From NCBI GenBank assembly GCA_949293415.1, contig CASFDK010000037.1, positions 1 to 64,000 of the forward strand: a stretch of DNA of 64,000 nucleotides, read 5' to 3'. The first letter of the stretch is position 1, and each line of letters starts with the position of its first letter. This DNA comes from an uncultured Verrucomicrobiota bacterium (GTDB lineage: Bacteria > Verrucomicrobiota > Verrucomicrobiia > Opitutales > Intestinicryptomonadaceae). Shown one piece after another: positions 39,425 through 48,801 of this stretch. The notes beneath the pieces are model-generated. The model saw only the letters and a list, made by a program, of their open reading frames with translations, was not told where the DNA came from and did not search any database. Position numbers and translations under genes: made by a program.

Positions 39425-40714
39425 TTAGTCGAGTGTGTCTGCGAAGATTTCGGCGACGTGTTTTACCTTAACTTCGTCTCCGTTGAGCGCGAGCAGATTC
39501 GAAATCTGCATCATACACGCGGGGCATCCGCACGCAACCGTCCGTGCTCCGCTTGCCACGATATTGTTGCGCTTGCGCGAGCCGATGCGTTTCGAGAGAT
39601 CGTAGTGCGTCAGCGTGAAGCTTCCGCCGCATCCACAGCATCTATCGGCTTCGTTCATTTCCACAAACTGGTAGTCGGCATTTGCCTTGAGCAGCTCGCG
39701 CGGCTGCCTCCAAATCCCCAGCGACTTCTTCAAGTGGCACGAATCGTGGTAGGTGATTTTTTCGGGCGCGCCGCCGTGCGATTTCGGCGAGAGGTCTACC
39801 TTCAGCACGTCGGTCAGGAACGCGTTGATGTCGATTGCCTTTGCCCCGATTTTTTCCGCCTTGTCTGCGTATTGCGGGGGGGCGTATTTCGCCCATAGTT
39901 CGCCGATTGTTTCGGTACACGAGGCGCAGGCGGTTACGATGTAGTCGAAGTCGCTTTTCGCGATTATGTCGATGTCGTGGACGAGCATTTTCTGAAAGCT
40001 CGGTACGTCTCCCGAGGCGAGCGCGGGGATTCCGCAGCAGGCTAGATTCTTCGGAATGCGCACGCCCACGCCGAAATGTTTGAAGATTTTAAGGCACGCC
40101 TCCGTTACGTTCGTGTAGACTTTGTCGCCGACGCATCCCGTGAAGAAGAGCACTTTGATTCCCGATTTTCCCGCGGGAATGTCGAGGTCGCCGTATTTTT
40201 CGCCGATTGAGAATTTCGGCATTACGGGCAGGCAGCGGTCGCCGATGGCAAGTTTCATCAGCGGTGCTTTTGCTGTGTGTGGCGCGTTTTTCTGGTCGCG
40301 CATAAAGAGCGGATGGAAGGGTCTGCCGATTTTCACCAGAAATGCGAAAAGCTTCGGGTTGCAGAGCATTACGCGGAACGCCATTTTCTTTATCGGATTG
40401 AGCCCCATATACTGCGCTGATATTTCGCGCGCGCGCATAAAAATGTCGAGAATCGACACGCCAGAGGGGCATGCACTTTGGCACGAGCCGCAGAGCAGGC
40501 AGCGGTCGAGGCGTTCGCGGACGGACTTGGGGTCGTCGATAAGCCCCTGCGCGAGGTTCGAGAGCAGGGCGAGTTTGCCGCGCGTTACGTCGGACTCCTT
40601 TTTCGTTTCGGCGAAGACTGGGCAGACCGACTGGCACGTTCCGCAGCGCATGCATTTGACGAGCTTGTCGTCGAGTTGCGAAAGTTCGTCCGCCAAATTT
40701 TTCAGATTGTCCAT
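39425..40714 (-). CDS. glcF: Glycolate/lactate oxidase iron-sulfur subunit (GlcF-like)
   Basis: 429 residues. Two [4Fe-4S] motifs, C-M-R-C-G-T-C-Q-S-V-C-P and C-L-L-C-G-S-C-Q-S-A-C-P, are at about 21-32 and 72-83. Two CCG domains follow (F-F-T-G-C-V-G with N-L-A-C-C-G-I-P, and D-S-C-H-L-K-K with R-C-C-G-C-G-G-S-F). It accepts electrons from the FAD subunit encoded just upstream (2-bp gap). GlcDEF oxidises glycolate; no GlcE is present, so a two-subunit D-lactate or glycolate dehydrogenase is equally possible. Confidence 0.87.
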   Translation of the reverse strand: MDNLKNLADELSQLDDKLVKCMRCGTCQSVCPVFAETKKESDVTRGKLALLSNLAQGLIDDPKSVRERLDRCLLCGSCQSACPSGVSILDIFMRAREISAQYMGLNPIKKMAFRVMLCNPKLFAFLVKIGRPFHPLFMRDQKNAPHTAKAPLMKLAIGDRCLPVMPKFSIGEKYGDLDIPAGKSGIKVLFFTGCVGDKVYTNVTEACLKIFKHFGVGVRIPKNLACCGIPALASGDVPSFQKMLVHDIDIIAKSDFDYIVTACASCTETIGELWAKYAPPQYADKAEKIGAKAIDINAFLTDVLKVDLSPKSHGGAPEKITYHDSCHLKKSLGIWRQPRELLKANADYQFVEMNEADRCCGCGGSFTLTHYDLSKRIGSRKRNNIVASGARTVACGCPACMMQISNLLALNGDEVKVKHVAEIFADTLD

Positions 40715-40716
40715 AG

Positions 40717-42093
40717 TTATATAGCCGTTATTTTAGACGGATTGAAGAGGCGTTTTGGGTCGATTGCGCGGCGCATATTGCGGGCGAATTCGATTGTCGC
40801 CGGCGAGGTTTCAAGCTCGAGCCACTTTGCCTTTGCCGTGCCGATTCCGTGTTCGCCAGAGAGCGTGCCGCCCATTTCGATTGTGCGGGTGAAGAGTTCG
40901 TCGATGGCTTTTCCCACCCTCGCGAATTCCTCCCTGTCGCGTCTGTCGCAGAGGATTGACGGGTGCAGGTTGCCGTCGCCCGCGTGTCCGAATGTGCCGA
41001 CGAGAAGGTCGTATTTTGCGGCGACGTCGTTTACTGTTTCGATCATTGCGGGAATTTTCGAGCGGGGAACGGTTGCGTCTTCGAGGACGATTGTCGGGCG
41101 GCGGCGTGCCAGCGCGGGCAGAGCCTTGCGGCGCGCCTCCCAGATTTTGTTTTTCTCCTCGGCGTCGCGCGCTACCACAACCGACGAGGCTCCGTTTTTC
41201 GAAAGCTGTTTTTCAACCGTCGCCGCGTCGTCTTCGACCTGCGCGGGGTGTCCGTCGACTTCTATAAGCAATATGGCCTGCGCCGAGCGCGGAAGACCGA
41301 TTTTAACGTCGTCTTCGACCATATTGATTGTAACGTTGTCCATAAATTCGAGCGTGCAAGGCAGGATGTGCGCGGCGATGATGTCTGCCACCGCGTCCGC
41401 CGCCTTTTGCACGTCGTCGAACACCGCCATCATTGCCTTCGAGGCTTTCGGCGGCGGAACGAGTTTGAGAATCGCCTTGGAGATGATTCCGAGGGTACCT
41501 TCGGAGGCGACCATCAGCCCCGCCAGATTGAAGCCCGTGACGCATTTTACCGTGCGCGAACCCGTCTTTACGATGTCGCCTTTCGAGTCGAAAAATTCGA
41601 GCCCCATAACGTAGTCTTTTGTCACTCCGTATTTGAGCCCGCGCAACCCGCCCGCGTTTTCTGCGATGTTGCCGCCGATTGTCGAGACGGCCTGCGAACC
41701 GGGGTCTGGCGGGTAGAAGAGGTTTTTCTGCGCGACAGCCGATGCGAATTTCGCCGTTACCACCCCCGGCTCGACCACCGCGTAGAGGTCGGCAGAGTTG
41801 ATTTCGATGATACGGTTGAGCTTTTGCGTGAGGATTACGATCGATTCGGTAGAGTCGGGAATTGTGCCGCCCGAGAGGTTTGTGCCCGAGCCGCGAACCG
41901 TCATCGGCAGACCGTGCTTGTAGCAGAGCGCGATTACCTGTCCGAGTTGTTCCGTTGTCTCGGGGGCGACCACGAGCGCGGGGGTTACGGGGTTGAGCAC
42001 GGCGGAGTCGTAGGCGTACGATTGTCTGTCGGCGACCGACGCAAAAACGTTTTCCGCGCCGACGATTTTTTCGAAATCTTTAGTGGGTAGCAT
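40717..42093 (-). CDS. glcD: FAD-linked glycolate/D-lactate dehydrogenase (GlcD-like)
   Basis: 458 residues, PCMH-type FAD oxidase. P-M-T-V-R-G-S-G-T-N-L-S-G-G (FAD loop) is near residue 57, followed by N-I-A-E-N-A-G-G-L-R-G-L-K-Y-G-V-T. The C-terminal domain ends with S-G-E-H-G-I-G-T-A-K, whose His helps bind the hydroxy-acid. It oxidises a 2-hydroxy acid to the 2-oxo acid and passes electrons to GlcF. First gene of a glcD-glcF pair on the minus strand. Confidence 0.9.
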   Translation of the reverse strand: MLPTKDFEKIVGAENVFASVADRQSYAYDSAVLNPVTPALVVAPETTEQLGQVIALCYKHGLPMTVRGSGTNLSGGTIPDSTESIVILTQKLNRIIEINSADLYAVVEPGVVTAKFASAVAQKNLFYPPDPGSQAVSTIGGNIAENAGGLRGLKYGVTKDYVMGLEFFDSKGDIVKTGSRTVKCVTGFNLAGLMVASEGTLGIISKAILKLVPPPKASKAMMAVFDDVQKAADAVADIIAAHILPCTLEFMDNVTINMVEDDVKIGLPRSAQAILLIEVDGHPAQVEDDAATVEKQLSKNGASSVVVARDAEEKNKIWEARRKALPALARRRPTIVLEDATVPRSKIPAMIETVNDVAAKYDLLVGTFGHAGDGNLHPSILCDRRDREEFARVGKAIDELFTRTIEMGGTLSGEHGIGTAKAKWLELETSPATIEFARNMRRAIDPKRLFNPSKITAI

Positions 42094-42195
42094 AATCAGG
42101 CTGTGTTGTTTTGATTGTTTCTTTTGAAAGTTATTCCGCCGACTGTATGCGTCAAGTTTAATTAGACGCGTTTGGCGGGCGGCTGGTGCGCAAAA

Positions 42196-42220
42196 AAAGA
42201 CCGCGGGCGGGGCGGTCTTT
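42196..42220 (-). terminator. Terminator of the first beta-helix gene
   Basis: AAAGACCGC (42196-42204) pairs with GCGGTCTTT (42212-42220); read on the minus strand a T run follows. It is 17 bp after the stop of the upstream gene. Confidence 0.85.
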
Positions 42221-42237
42221 GGACGGATGGATGGAGT

Positions 42238-43683
42238 TTACCGTCTCTGGAAAAGCTTGCGTTGGTAATAGTCGCGCGGGCGTTTTTTGTCGCGCTCGGT
42301 TATGAGTTCTTTCATCCCGCCGAAGTATTTGTCGATTATCTTCGCCCGCGTTTCGGTGTCGTTGCGGTCTATCAAAAAGACGGTGTCGGTGTCGTTTTGC
42401 AGGGCGGACTTGAGTTTGGGAATGTCGGCTTCGGAATCGGCGTTGACGACAAATTCCCTTTTCCCGCTACCGTAAAGGTATGTGTCTTTGAACGTGTAGA
42501 AGATGTTGCCCGACAGTTTCGCGGTATGGTTGCCCGACGAGTAGTAGACGGGCGCGCCCCAACAGATGTTGTTTTTTATCGTCAGTCCGCTTATCGGCTT
42601 GCGCTCGTACGAGAGCAGCGACGAGTCAACGTTGTAGGGTGTGTCGAATTCGTTGAAGCCCGAGTCGAACGCGAGGTTGTCGGAAAATTCGCAGTTCTCG
42701 TAGACGCTCGTTTCGTGCGGCGTACCCGTCCAGTGTTCGAATGCCTGACGGCAGCGCAGAAATTTGTTTTTTCGGAAGACGATGTTTTTCGGGCGCGAGT
42801 TTTTGCCGAGGTTGCCCTGTATCGTCGCGCCGCAGTCGAACGTGCGCGAGATTGTGCAGCCTTCCACGAGGTTGTCGTTGCAGGGGGCTTTCTCTTCCAT
42901 CCAAAATTCGATTCCGTTGCCGAAGCGCACCCACGTTTTGTAGCCGCGCAGGAGCGAGCCGCCGATGAGGTCGATGTCGATGTCCAGAAATTTCGAGCTC
43001 CAAGCTTTGCTTATTCCGTGTGCCCCGAAACCCTTGACCGCGATGTTTTGCACTGTGCAGTTGCGTATATTGCGTATTCCGAAATTATAGGGCAGGAACG
43101 CGATTTTTTTCGCGAGTTTCGAAGGATGTTCGGAACACTTGAAAAACAGGTGCGTGAACTTGTTGTCTTTCGGTTTGACCTCCTTCCCTTCAGCGTCCGA
43201 TACCCAGAAGTCGGCGGGGTCGCGCATGCCCTTGTAGGTGCGCGTCAGGCAGCCGTAGAGGCGGTCGTTTTCGATGTCGTAGACCGCGCCGATGTTGTTT
43301 TGCACTCCGTCGGCTCTGTAGCCGCCGAAGTTCGAGTGTTTCGTCAGGTCGAGCCGCCATACGCCGTCGGGCAGCTTTTCCCACGCGCTGTCGTTGTTGA
43401 GGATTTTCAGTCCGCACAGGAGCGGTTTCTTTCCCTTGCCGTACGCGTCGATTTTCGAGTTTTTGAAGCCGCTTAGCGATTCGAAGAAAACGTCGCCGCG
43501 CTTGAGGTAGACGTTTGCGCCGTCCTTCGGCGCGGCGGCTATTGTGCGCAGCGGCGCGGAAATCGAGCCGTCGTTTTTGTCGTCGCCCGTCGAAGACGAA
43601 ATGTACACGTCTCTTCCGAAGCCCGAATATGCCGCGGCGAATGCCAGAAACACGGCGCAGATGTGTTTGATGCGTTTTATCAT
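42238..43683 (-). CDS. Secreted parallel beta-helix protein, polysaccharide-lyase-like (copy A)
   Basis: 481 residues with a signal peptide (about 1-22). The mature N-terminus D-V-Y-I-S-S-S-T-G-D-D-K-N-D-G-S is the opening of right-handed parallel beta-helix proteins related to pectate lyases and other polysaccharide lyases, and the middle has the expected repeating N-x-x-V/I rungs (N-C-T-V-Q-N-I-A-V-K-G-F-G-A-H-G). No catalytic residues can be named with confidence. It is a close paralogue of the gene immediately upstream, which shares nearly the same first ~100 residues. Both probably act on polysaccharide outside the cell. Confidence 0.78.
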   Translation of the reverse strand: MIKRIKHICAVFLAFAAAYSGFGRDVYISSSTGDDKNDGSISAPLRTIAAAPKDGANVYLKRGDVFFESLSGFKNSKIDAYGKGKKPLLCGLKILNNDSAWEKLPDGVWRLDLTKHSNFGGYRADGVQNNIGAVYDIENDRLYGCLTRTYKGMRDPADFWVSDAEGKEVKPKDNKFTHLFFKCSEHPSKLAKKIAFLPYNFGIRNIRNCTVQNIAVKGFGAHGISKAWSSKFLDIDIDLIGGSLLRGYKTWVRFGNGIEFWMEEKAPCNDNLVEGCTISRTFDCGATIQGNLGKNSRPKNIVFRKNKFLRCRQAFEHWTGTPHETSVYENCEFSDNLAFDSGFNEFDTPYNVDSSLLSYERKPISGLTIKNNICWGAPVYYSSGNHTAKLSGNIFYTFKDTYLYGSGKREFVVNADSEADIPKLKSALQNDTDTVFLIDRNDTETRAKIIDKYFGGMKELITERDKKRPRDYYQRKLFQRR

Positions 43684-43709
43684 ATATAGATTGATGTTGT
43701 TTGTTTGTA

Positions 43710-45134
43710 TTATTTCCTAAAGAACGAGTCCCTGCGGTATTTTTCGCGCGTTTTGCGTTCTATTTTCTCCCTTTGCGGCGCGAATGCGCTTTCGAGAACT
43801 TCGCGGCGGAGTCGGGTGTCGGAGCGTTCCACGATTACGAACTTGTCGGATACGTCGCCGATTGCCGACTTAAATTTTTCGATGTCCCCTTCCGAGTCCG
43901 CCCAGATTGTCTCTTCAGGTTTGCCCCTGTTGTGGCGCAGGTACTGCCCGCGGTAGACGTAGAACGTGTTGTTTTCGAGCTTTGCGGGATTTGCGTGCAG
44001 GGCGTAGACGGACGCGCCCCAGAAAATATTGTTTTTTATTGAAAGCCCTTCAATCGGGTTGCGCTCGTACGAAAGCAGGTTTGCGTCGCGGCTTTCGGGA
44101 GTTGAAAATTCGTTTTCGCCCATTTCGAAGCACTTGTTGTTCGAAAACTCGCAGTTTGCGTATGCCGCCGATTTTTTTGCGGTCAAAAAGTGTTCGAACG
44201 CTTGGCGACAGCGGAAGAAATGGTTGCCTGTAAACTTGATGTTTTCCGCCTTGAGCGTGTCGCCGTGCCCTTGGATTGTCGCGCCGCAGTCGTATGTACG
44301 CGAGATTTTGCAGCCACTTACGCTGTTGTTGTTACACGGATTGTTCGGGCTTATCCAAAATTCCACGCCGTTGCCGAGCCTTGCCCATTGCGGATACGAG
44401 AGCTGTACGCTTCCGCCGATTAAGTCTATTTCGAGGTTTTCGAACCTGCAGTTCCACGCCCTGCTTACACCGTGCACGCCGAAACCCTTTACGGCGACGT
44501 TCCTGACGATGCAGTTTTTCAGGTCTCGGATGCCGTAGGAATAGGTGACGAACGATACCGTTTTGCCGAGTTCAGACGGATGTCTTTTCGACCTGAAGTA
44601 AATGTATTTGAACTGCGTTTTCGGGCTTTGGACGTTTTCGGCGTAGAATGCGTCGCCCGCCCAAAAGTCGCCGTCAGCGGCGAGCATTGAGGCGCGTTGG
44701 ACGAGGTGTCCGTAGATTTTGTCCTCTTCGGGATAGTAAATTGCGCCTATGTTGTTTGTTTTGCCGGCAGCCTTGTAGCCGTCGAAGTTCGAGTGTTTCG
44801 ACAGGTCGAGCCGCCACACGTCCGACGGCAGCCTTTCCCACGCGCCGTTGTCTTTGAGGATTTTCAGCCCGCAGACGAGCGGCTTTTTGCCTTCGCCGTA
44901 CGCGTCGATTTCCGAATTTTCGAAACCCTGCAAGGTTTCGAAAAAAACGTCGCCGCGCTTGAGATAGACCTTTGCGCCGTCCTTGGGCGTTGCCGCGATT
45001 GTGCGCAGGGGCGCGGAAATAGAGCCGTCGTTTTTGTCGTCGCCCGTCGAAGACGAAACGTAGACATCCCTGCCGAAGAGCGGAAAGAATGCGGCGAACA
45101 TCGCCGCGCCGATGAGAGCGAATTTTTGGAGCAT
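43710..45134 (-). CDS. Secreted parallel beta-helix protein, polysaccharide-lyase-like (copy B)
   Basis: 474 residues with a signal peptide (about 1-21). It begins like its neighbour (D-V-Y-V-S-S-S-T-G-D-D-K-N-D-G-S) and has the same rung sequence (N-C-I-V-R-N-V-A-V-K-G-F-G-V-H-G). The C-terminal half diverges more, which suggests duplication followed by a change of specificity. The gap to copy A is 26 bp, so they are co-transcribed. The start codon is only 5 bp after the T run of the terminator of the preceding gene. Confidence 0.78.
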   Translation of the reverse strand: MLQKFALIGAAMFAAFFPLFGRDVYVSSSTGDDKNDGSISAPLRTIAATPKDGAKVYLKRGDVFFETLQGFENSEIDAYGEGKKPLVCGLKILKDNGAWERLPSDVWRLDLSKHSNFDGYKAAGKTNNIGAIYYPEEDKIYGHLVQRASMLAADGDFWAGDAFYAENVQSPKTQFKYIYFRSKRHPSELGKTVSFVTYSYGIRDLKNCIVRNVAVKGFGVHGVSRAWNCRFENLEIDLIGGSVQLSYPQWARLGNGVEFWISPNNPCNNNSVSGCKISRTYDCGATIQGHGDTLKAENIKFTGNHFFRCRQAFEHFLTAKKSAAYANCEFSNNKCFEMGENEFSTPESRDANLLSYERNPIEGLSIKNNIFWGASVYALHANPAKLENNTFYVYRGQYLRHNRGKPEETIWADSEGDIEKFKSAIGDVSDKFVIVERSDTRLRREVLESAFAPQREKIERKTREKYRRDSFFRK

Positions 45135-45138
45135 AAAA

Positions 45139-45170
45139 AATGTACCGTTCGAGAAATCGGACGGTACATT
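45139..45170 (-). terminator. Terminator of the PPi-PEPCK-like gene
   Basis: AATGTACCGT (45139-45148) pairs with ACGGTACATT (45161-45170), followed on the minus strand by six T residues. The next start codon (45134) follows the T run directly, so the beta-helix genes must have a promoter overlapping this hairpin or be read through from upstream. Confidence 0.88.
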
Positions 45171-45198
45171 GCGCGTAAAATTTCGTCAAGCCGATAAA

Positions 45199-48100
45199 TC
45201 AGAGCACGAAGGGATCCGCGCCGAGCGTTCCCGCAAGCGATTTCAGGAAGCCCATACTTTTTACCGTTTTGATTTTTGCGCGGATTGAGTCGATTTCCGC
45301 CGCCGTTTGCGGAGTTTTCTCTTCGGCGGGCAACGACTGCAAATCTGCCAGAACCGTCTGCAGGTGGTTGACCTCAATCTGCTGGCGGGTGATGAGCCTT
45401 TCGGCGTACCATTCCGAATTTATGACGCTTTCGAACGTGAACATGTCGCGGATTGACTTGTCTTCGAGCGTTTTGCCATCGTAGTTTCCGTCGCGCATAA
45501 TGTGCAGCAGAGCCTTGAGCGGCGGGCACGCACCCTCAATCGAACCGTCGTTGAAATACATTTCGGCGGCGCGTTTGTGCGCGCCAACCATATTGTCCAT
45601 TCCGTCTGCGAAAGTCGCCATATCCTGAAGTTCGGGGCGCAGCATGTCGGGCGTGAATATCGACGCGGGGGTCGAGAAGATTCTGCCGAAGAAGCGTTTT
45701 ACGAACTCGTCGGTGATTCGCCAGCCGAGGCGCGAGGCGAGCACTTTCCTGCCTTCGTATTCGAAGTCTTTGCAGCGTTCGAGAAGCCCGTCGCGGATGA
45801 GCGTTTCGGGCTTGAGTTCGTCGGACTTCATTCGCGACCAGATTTCGGGCACGAGCAGGCTGATGTCGTGGTCGATTCTGTATTTCGGTCCGAGGTATCC
45901 CGCGCTGCTAAGCCAGCCGTCGTAGCCCGTCAGCGCGAACGAAACGAGCGCGTTGTTCAGGTCTGTGATGGCGCAGAGCGCGTTGAACGGACCTTTCGTC
46001 ATCGCCCCTTCAAGCCCCGCGCCAACCGTCGACGGCGACTTGCCCGTCATCGACGCGATGTATTCCATAAACAGTTCCGGAAGCTCCAAGTAGTGCAGGG
46101 GACCGTGAACCGCGAGCGAGCGGATTCCGTCGCCCGCGGGATTGTTGCGCCTGCCCGAAATTACCGCGCGCACGGGGTGCGGCACAGCCTTGCCGAGCGG
46201 GATTTTGCGCGCAAGCCGCATACCGGTATCGGCGATGTAGTATTTGCGCTTGTTCACCAAGTCCTCCCTGTTTTGCAGATAGCGGACATTCTTGCTGGGG
46301 TTGCCGTTTACGAGGCGCGGGTTTGCCGACGACACCGCGTAGGCGGGCGATTCCTCGTCGAGGAACTGCGAGAGGTTTTCGCGCATAGGCGCGGTGAACT
46401 TGTCGAAACGCAGAACGTCGTCCGCCATTTCGCGCACCTGTTCCCTGTCGAGCGGTTCGTAGTTCGAGAAGAAGACCGCCTTTTTCGACATATCCGATTC
46501 CGCGCGCTTGTCGTAGCCGCGCACGATTGCCTCGTCGGGGCGTTGGAAGAGTCGGAACTCGCAGTTTTCGGTGAATTTTACCGATTCCTTCGGGTACTTT
46601 GCCATTTCCGAGGGAAGGTATTCAACCGAATTGCGCGGGACTACCACTGAGCTTGTGATGTCGTCCTCCATCTGCAGCTTGACCGACGGGGCGAAGTCTT
46701 TGCGCAGGCTGAACGTGCGCCACGAGCCGTCTTCGGTGAAGCCGATTCGCAGGTACGATGTCAGCACCGAGGCGTTTTTATATTTGAGCGTATTGCCGCC
46801 CGCGCCGTTGATTGTGTCGACCGAGAATTTGTCCTGCCATTTGCCGTTCCATTCGGGGCGGTAGTGGCGTTTGACCGTCAGCACGAACTCGCGGATATAG
46901 AACGGGATTGATTCCACCCATTTGTTGTATTCGTCGGTGAAGTCGTCCGAGGGCGTGAGGAGCTTTACGACCGAGCCCATCGTGCGGCGCGAGTCAAGTA
47001 TTTTGCGGCTGTTTTCGCCCTTGTTCTGCGAGGGGTCTTTGTTGCGCGAGCCGTAGTTTTTGTTGATGATTTCCTCGACCAGCTCGATGTCCTTTTTGAA
47101 GTTTGCGACAATCGATGGCCCGTGGATGATTGCGTCGGAAATGTCTTTGGAGATTTCGCTCTTGCCGCCGCCCGAAACCGTCGCGGGCTTGTGGCAGTAC
47201 ATTCCCTCTTCAACCGTGCCGACGAGTCTCCAGCGGCGGCTTTCGTGCGGACGCGCCATTTCGACCTTGTAGCCCGCGGGGCTGATGTAGGTGATGTGCG
47301 GCATAAGCTTGATGCTTTTTTCAACGCCGTCCTTCTGCCACGTTACGGTCTGGGTTTTCAACGAAAAATACGAGTCGGCATCCACATATACTATGTCGGG
47401 ATATTTTTTATCGCGCGCCCATCCGTCTTTGAAAACCTCGATTGAATCGCCCAAAAGCGCGACGAGTTCCGGGAACGAACTGCGCGTGTTCGGAGCGTAC
47501 GATTTCGACCAGAAGTCTTCGCCGAGGTCCCGACTTGCGAACGCCATCGCGCCGCCGCTGTGCTCCTCTTCGCACTGCCCGAACATATTGGCGGCAAAAC
47601 TTATCTGGGTTTTGACCTCTTTCTTCGAGTAGCCGAAATAGTTGTCGGCAAGCAGTGTTACGATTACGCCGCTCGAGTCGCGGGCGGTGAGCTTGAAGGG
47701 CTTGCCGCCGTTGTAGAGCTCGGATTCGTCGCTCCAACACATTCCGTCGCGCTTTTGGCGGTCGGTTGCGTCGGCGACGTTCGGAAGCCCCAGCTCCTTT
47801 TTTGTGAGTTTTGTCAGGTGCGGGGCGAGCACTATGCAGCCCGTGTTGCCCGTCCAAGTGTCGTACTGGCGGTACGAGTCGTTCTTTTCGAGGTACGGAT
47901 TGCCGCCGTTGCCGAAAATGCTTTCCACGAAGTCGAGGTTAGATACCAATCCACCGGGGGCGAAGAAACGGATTTCCATTTTCTTCGCCTTCGAAAGGTT
48001 CGGAACGGCGGGGCAGACTATCGGACGCAGGAGAAGCGATACCCACGTTTTGGCCTTGTCCTTTTGCGTTGACGTGAAGGGAAGCTCGAGCAGCGCGTCG

Positions 48101-48648
48101 TCGGCTTCGAACGCCTTCTTCCACATATTTTTGAAGACGATTTTCGGGACGGACTTCTTGTCGTCGGGCACGGGCAGACCGCCTTCGACCACGTGGAACA
48201 CGCCGGCCGTAGTGCGCCTGTCGTTTTGCGGATTGTTGAGCACGCCCTGTCTTACGCGGTACGACCGCACGTATTCGTTCTGGTACATATCCGAGTCGGG
48301 CGGCAGCGAGAGCGTGCGCGCCGTGCCGAAATGGTCGAGCACAAATGTCTTGTGCGGCAGTTCGGGAACGGGTTCGCGATCGTCCATCACGTCTTCGAGA
48401 AATGCGGCGATGAATCGCATAATGCGCAGGTCGGGCGGACAGTAGATTTTCGACGAGAGCTTTGAAAATTCCCGATAGTTTTCCAACAGCGGTTTTGCAA
48501 GCTCCAGAACGGGATAGTCAGACTCGTTGCCGAACACGGGTTGACCCGCCGCCGACAGCCTCATGTTTACGTATTCGAAAAGTGCGTTCCTTCCGACTTC
48601 GTTTTCTCCCGAGTCGGGGTTGATTCCGAGTGTGGCTCTGTAATCCAT
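45199..48648 (-). CDS. Probable pyrophosphate-type phosphoenolpyruvate carboxykinase
   Basis: 1149 residues, no signal peptide, cytoplasmic. It does not resemble ATP- or GTP-dependent PEPCK at first sight, but the length and the conserved C-terminal block S-M-T-G-K-S-P-S-T-V-G-A-G-L-E-G-A (here A-S-M-T-G-K-S-P-S-T) with R-S-L-A-V-H-G-P-L-H-Y-L-E fit what I recall of PPi-type PEPCKs known from Entamoeba and Propionibacterium. Those enzymes interconvert oxaloacetate and PPi with PEP, CO2 and phosphate. In this anaerobic setting it would carboxylate PEP towards fumarate and succinate. The call rests on memory of the family and should be checked by search; otherwise it is a large conserved protein of unknown function. 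Confidence 0.6.
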   Translation of the reverse strand: MDYRATLGINPDSGENEVGRNALFEYVNMRLSAAGQPVFGNESDYPVLELAKPLLENYREFSKLSSKIYCPPDLRIMRFIAAFLEDVMDDREPVPELPHKTFVLDHFGTARTLSLPPDSDMYQNEYVRSYRVRQGVLNNPQNDRRTTAGVFHVVEGGLPVPDDKKSVPKIVFKNMWKKAFEADDALLELPFTSTQKDKAKTWVSLLLRPIVCPAVPNLSKAKKMEIRFFAPGGLVSNLDFVESIFGNGGNPYLEKNDSYRQYDTWTGNTGCIVLAPHLTKLTKKELGLPNVADATDRQKRDGMCWSDESELYNGGKPFKLTARDSSGVIVTLLADNYFGYSKKEVKTQISFAANMFGQCEEEHSGGAMAFASRDLGEDFWSKSYAPNTRSSFPELVALLGDSIEVFKDGWARDKKYPDIVYVDADSYFSLKTQTVTWQKDGVEKSIKLMPHITYISPAGYKVEMARPHESRRWRLVGTVEEGMYCHKPATVSGGGKSEISKDISDAIIHGPSIVANFKKDIELVEEIINKNYGSRNKDPSQNKGENSRKILDSRRTMGSVVKLLTPSDDFTDEYNKWVESIPFYIREFVLTVKRHYRPEWNGKWQDKFSVDTINGAGGNTLKYKNASVLTSYLRIGFTEDGSWRTFSLRKDFAPSVKLQMEDDITSSVVVPRNSVEYLPSEMAKYPKESVKFTENCEFRLFQRPDEAIVRGYDKRAESDMSKKAVFFSNYEPLDREQVREMADDVLRFDKFTAPMRENLSQFLDEESPAYAVSSANPRLVNGNPSKNVRYLQNREDLVNKRKYYIADTGMRLARKIPLGKAVPHPVRAVISGRRNNPAGDGIRSLAVHGPLHYLELPELFMEYIASMTGKSPSTVGAGLEGAMTKGPFNALCAITDLNNALVSFALTGYDGWLSSAGYLGPKYRIDHDISLLVPEIWSRMKSDELKPETLIRDGLLERCKDFEYEGRKVLASRLGWRITDEFVKRFFGRIFSTPASIFTPDMLRPELQDMATFADGMDNMVGAHKRAAEMYFNDGSIEGACPPLKALLHIMRDGNYDGKTLEDKSIRDMFTFESVINSEWYAERLITRQQIEVNHLQTVLADLQSLPAEEKTPQTAAEIDSIRAKIKTVKSMGFLKSLAGTLGADPFVL

Positions 48649-48753
48649 AAAAACAAAAAAATTGAGCCTGTAATGCTAGAAGGCTAAGTTGCCACTTCAA
48701 GCGATTTTTTAGCCAAATGTTTATCGGAATATCCGCGGATTTGCCGCGCAAAA

Positions 48754-48783
48754 AAACGCGGGGAATCGGGATTCTCCGCGTTT
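48754..48783 (-). terminator. Terminator of the DUF4838 operon
   Basis: AAACGCGGGGAATC (48754-48767) pairs with GATTCTCCGCGTTT (48770-48783), followed on the minus strand by further T residues. It is 18 bp after the stop of the last DUF4838 gene. Confidence 0.85.
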
Positions 48784-48801
48784 CCGAAGCCGCCGTGCCC
48801 G

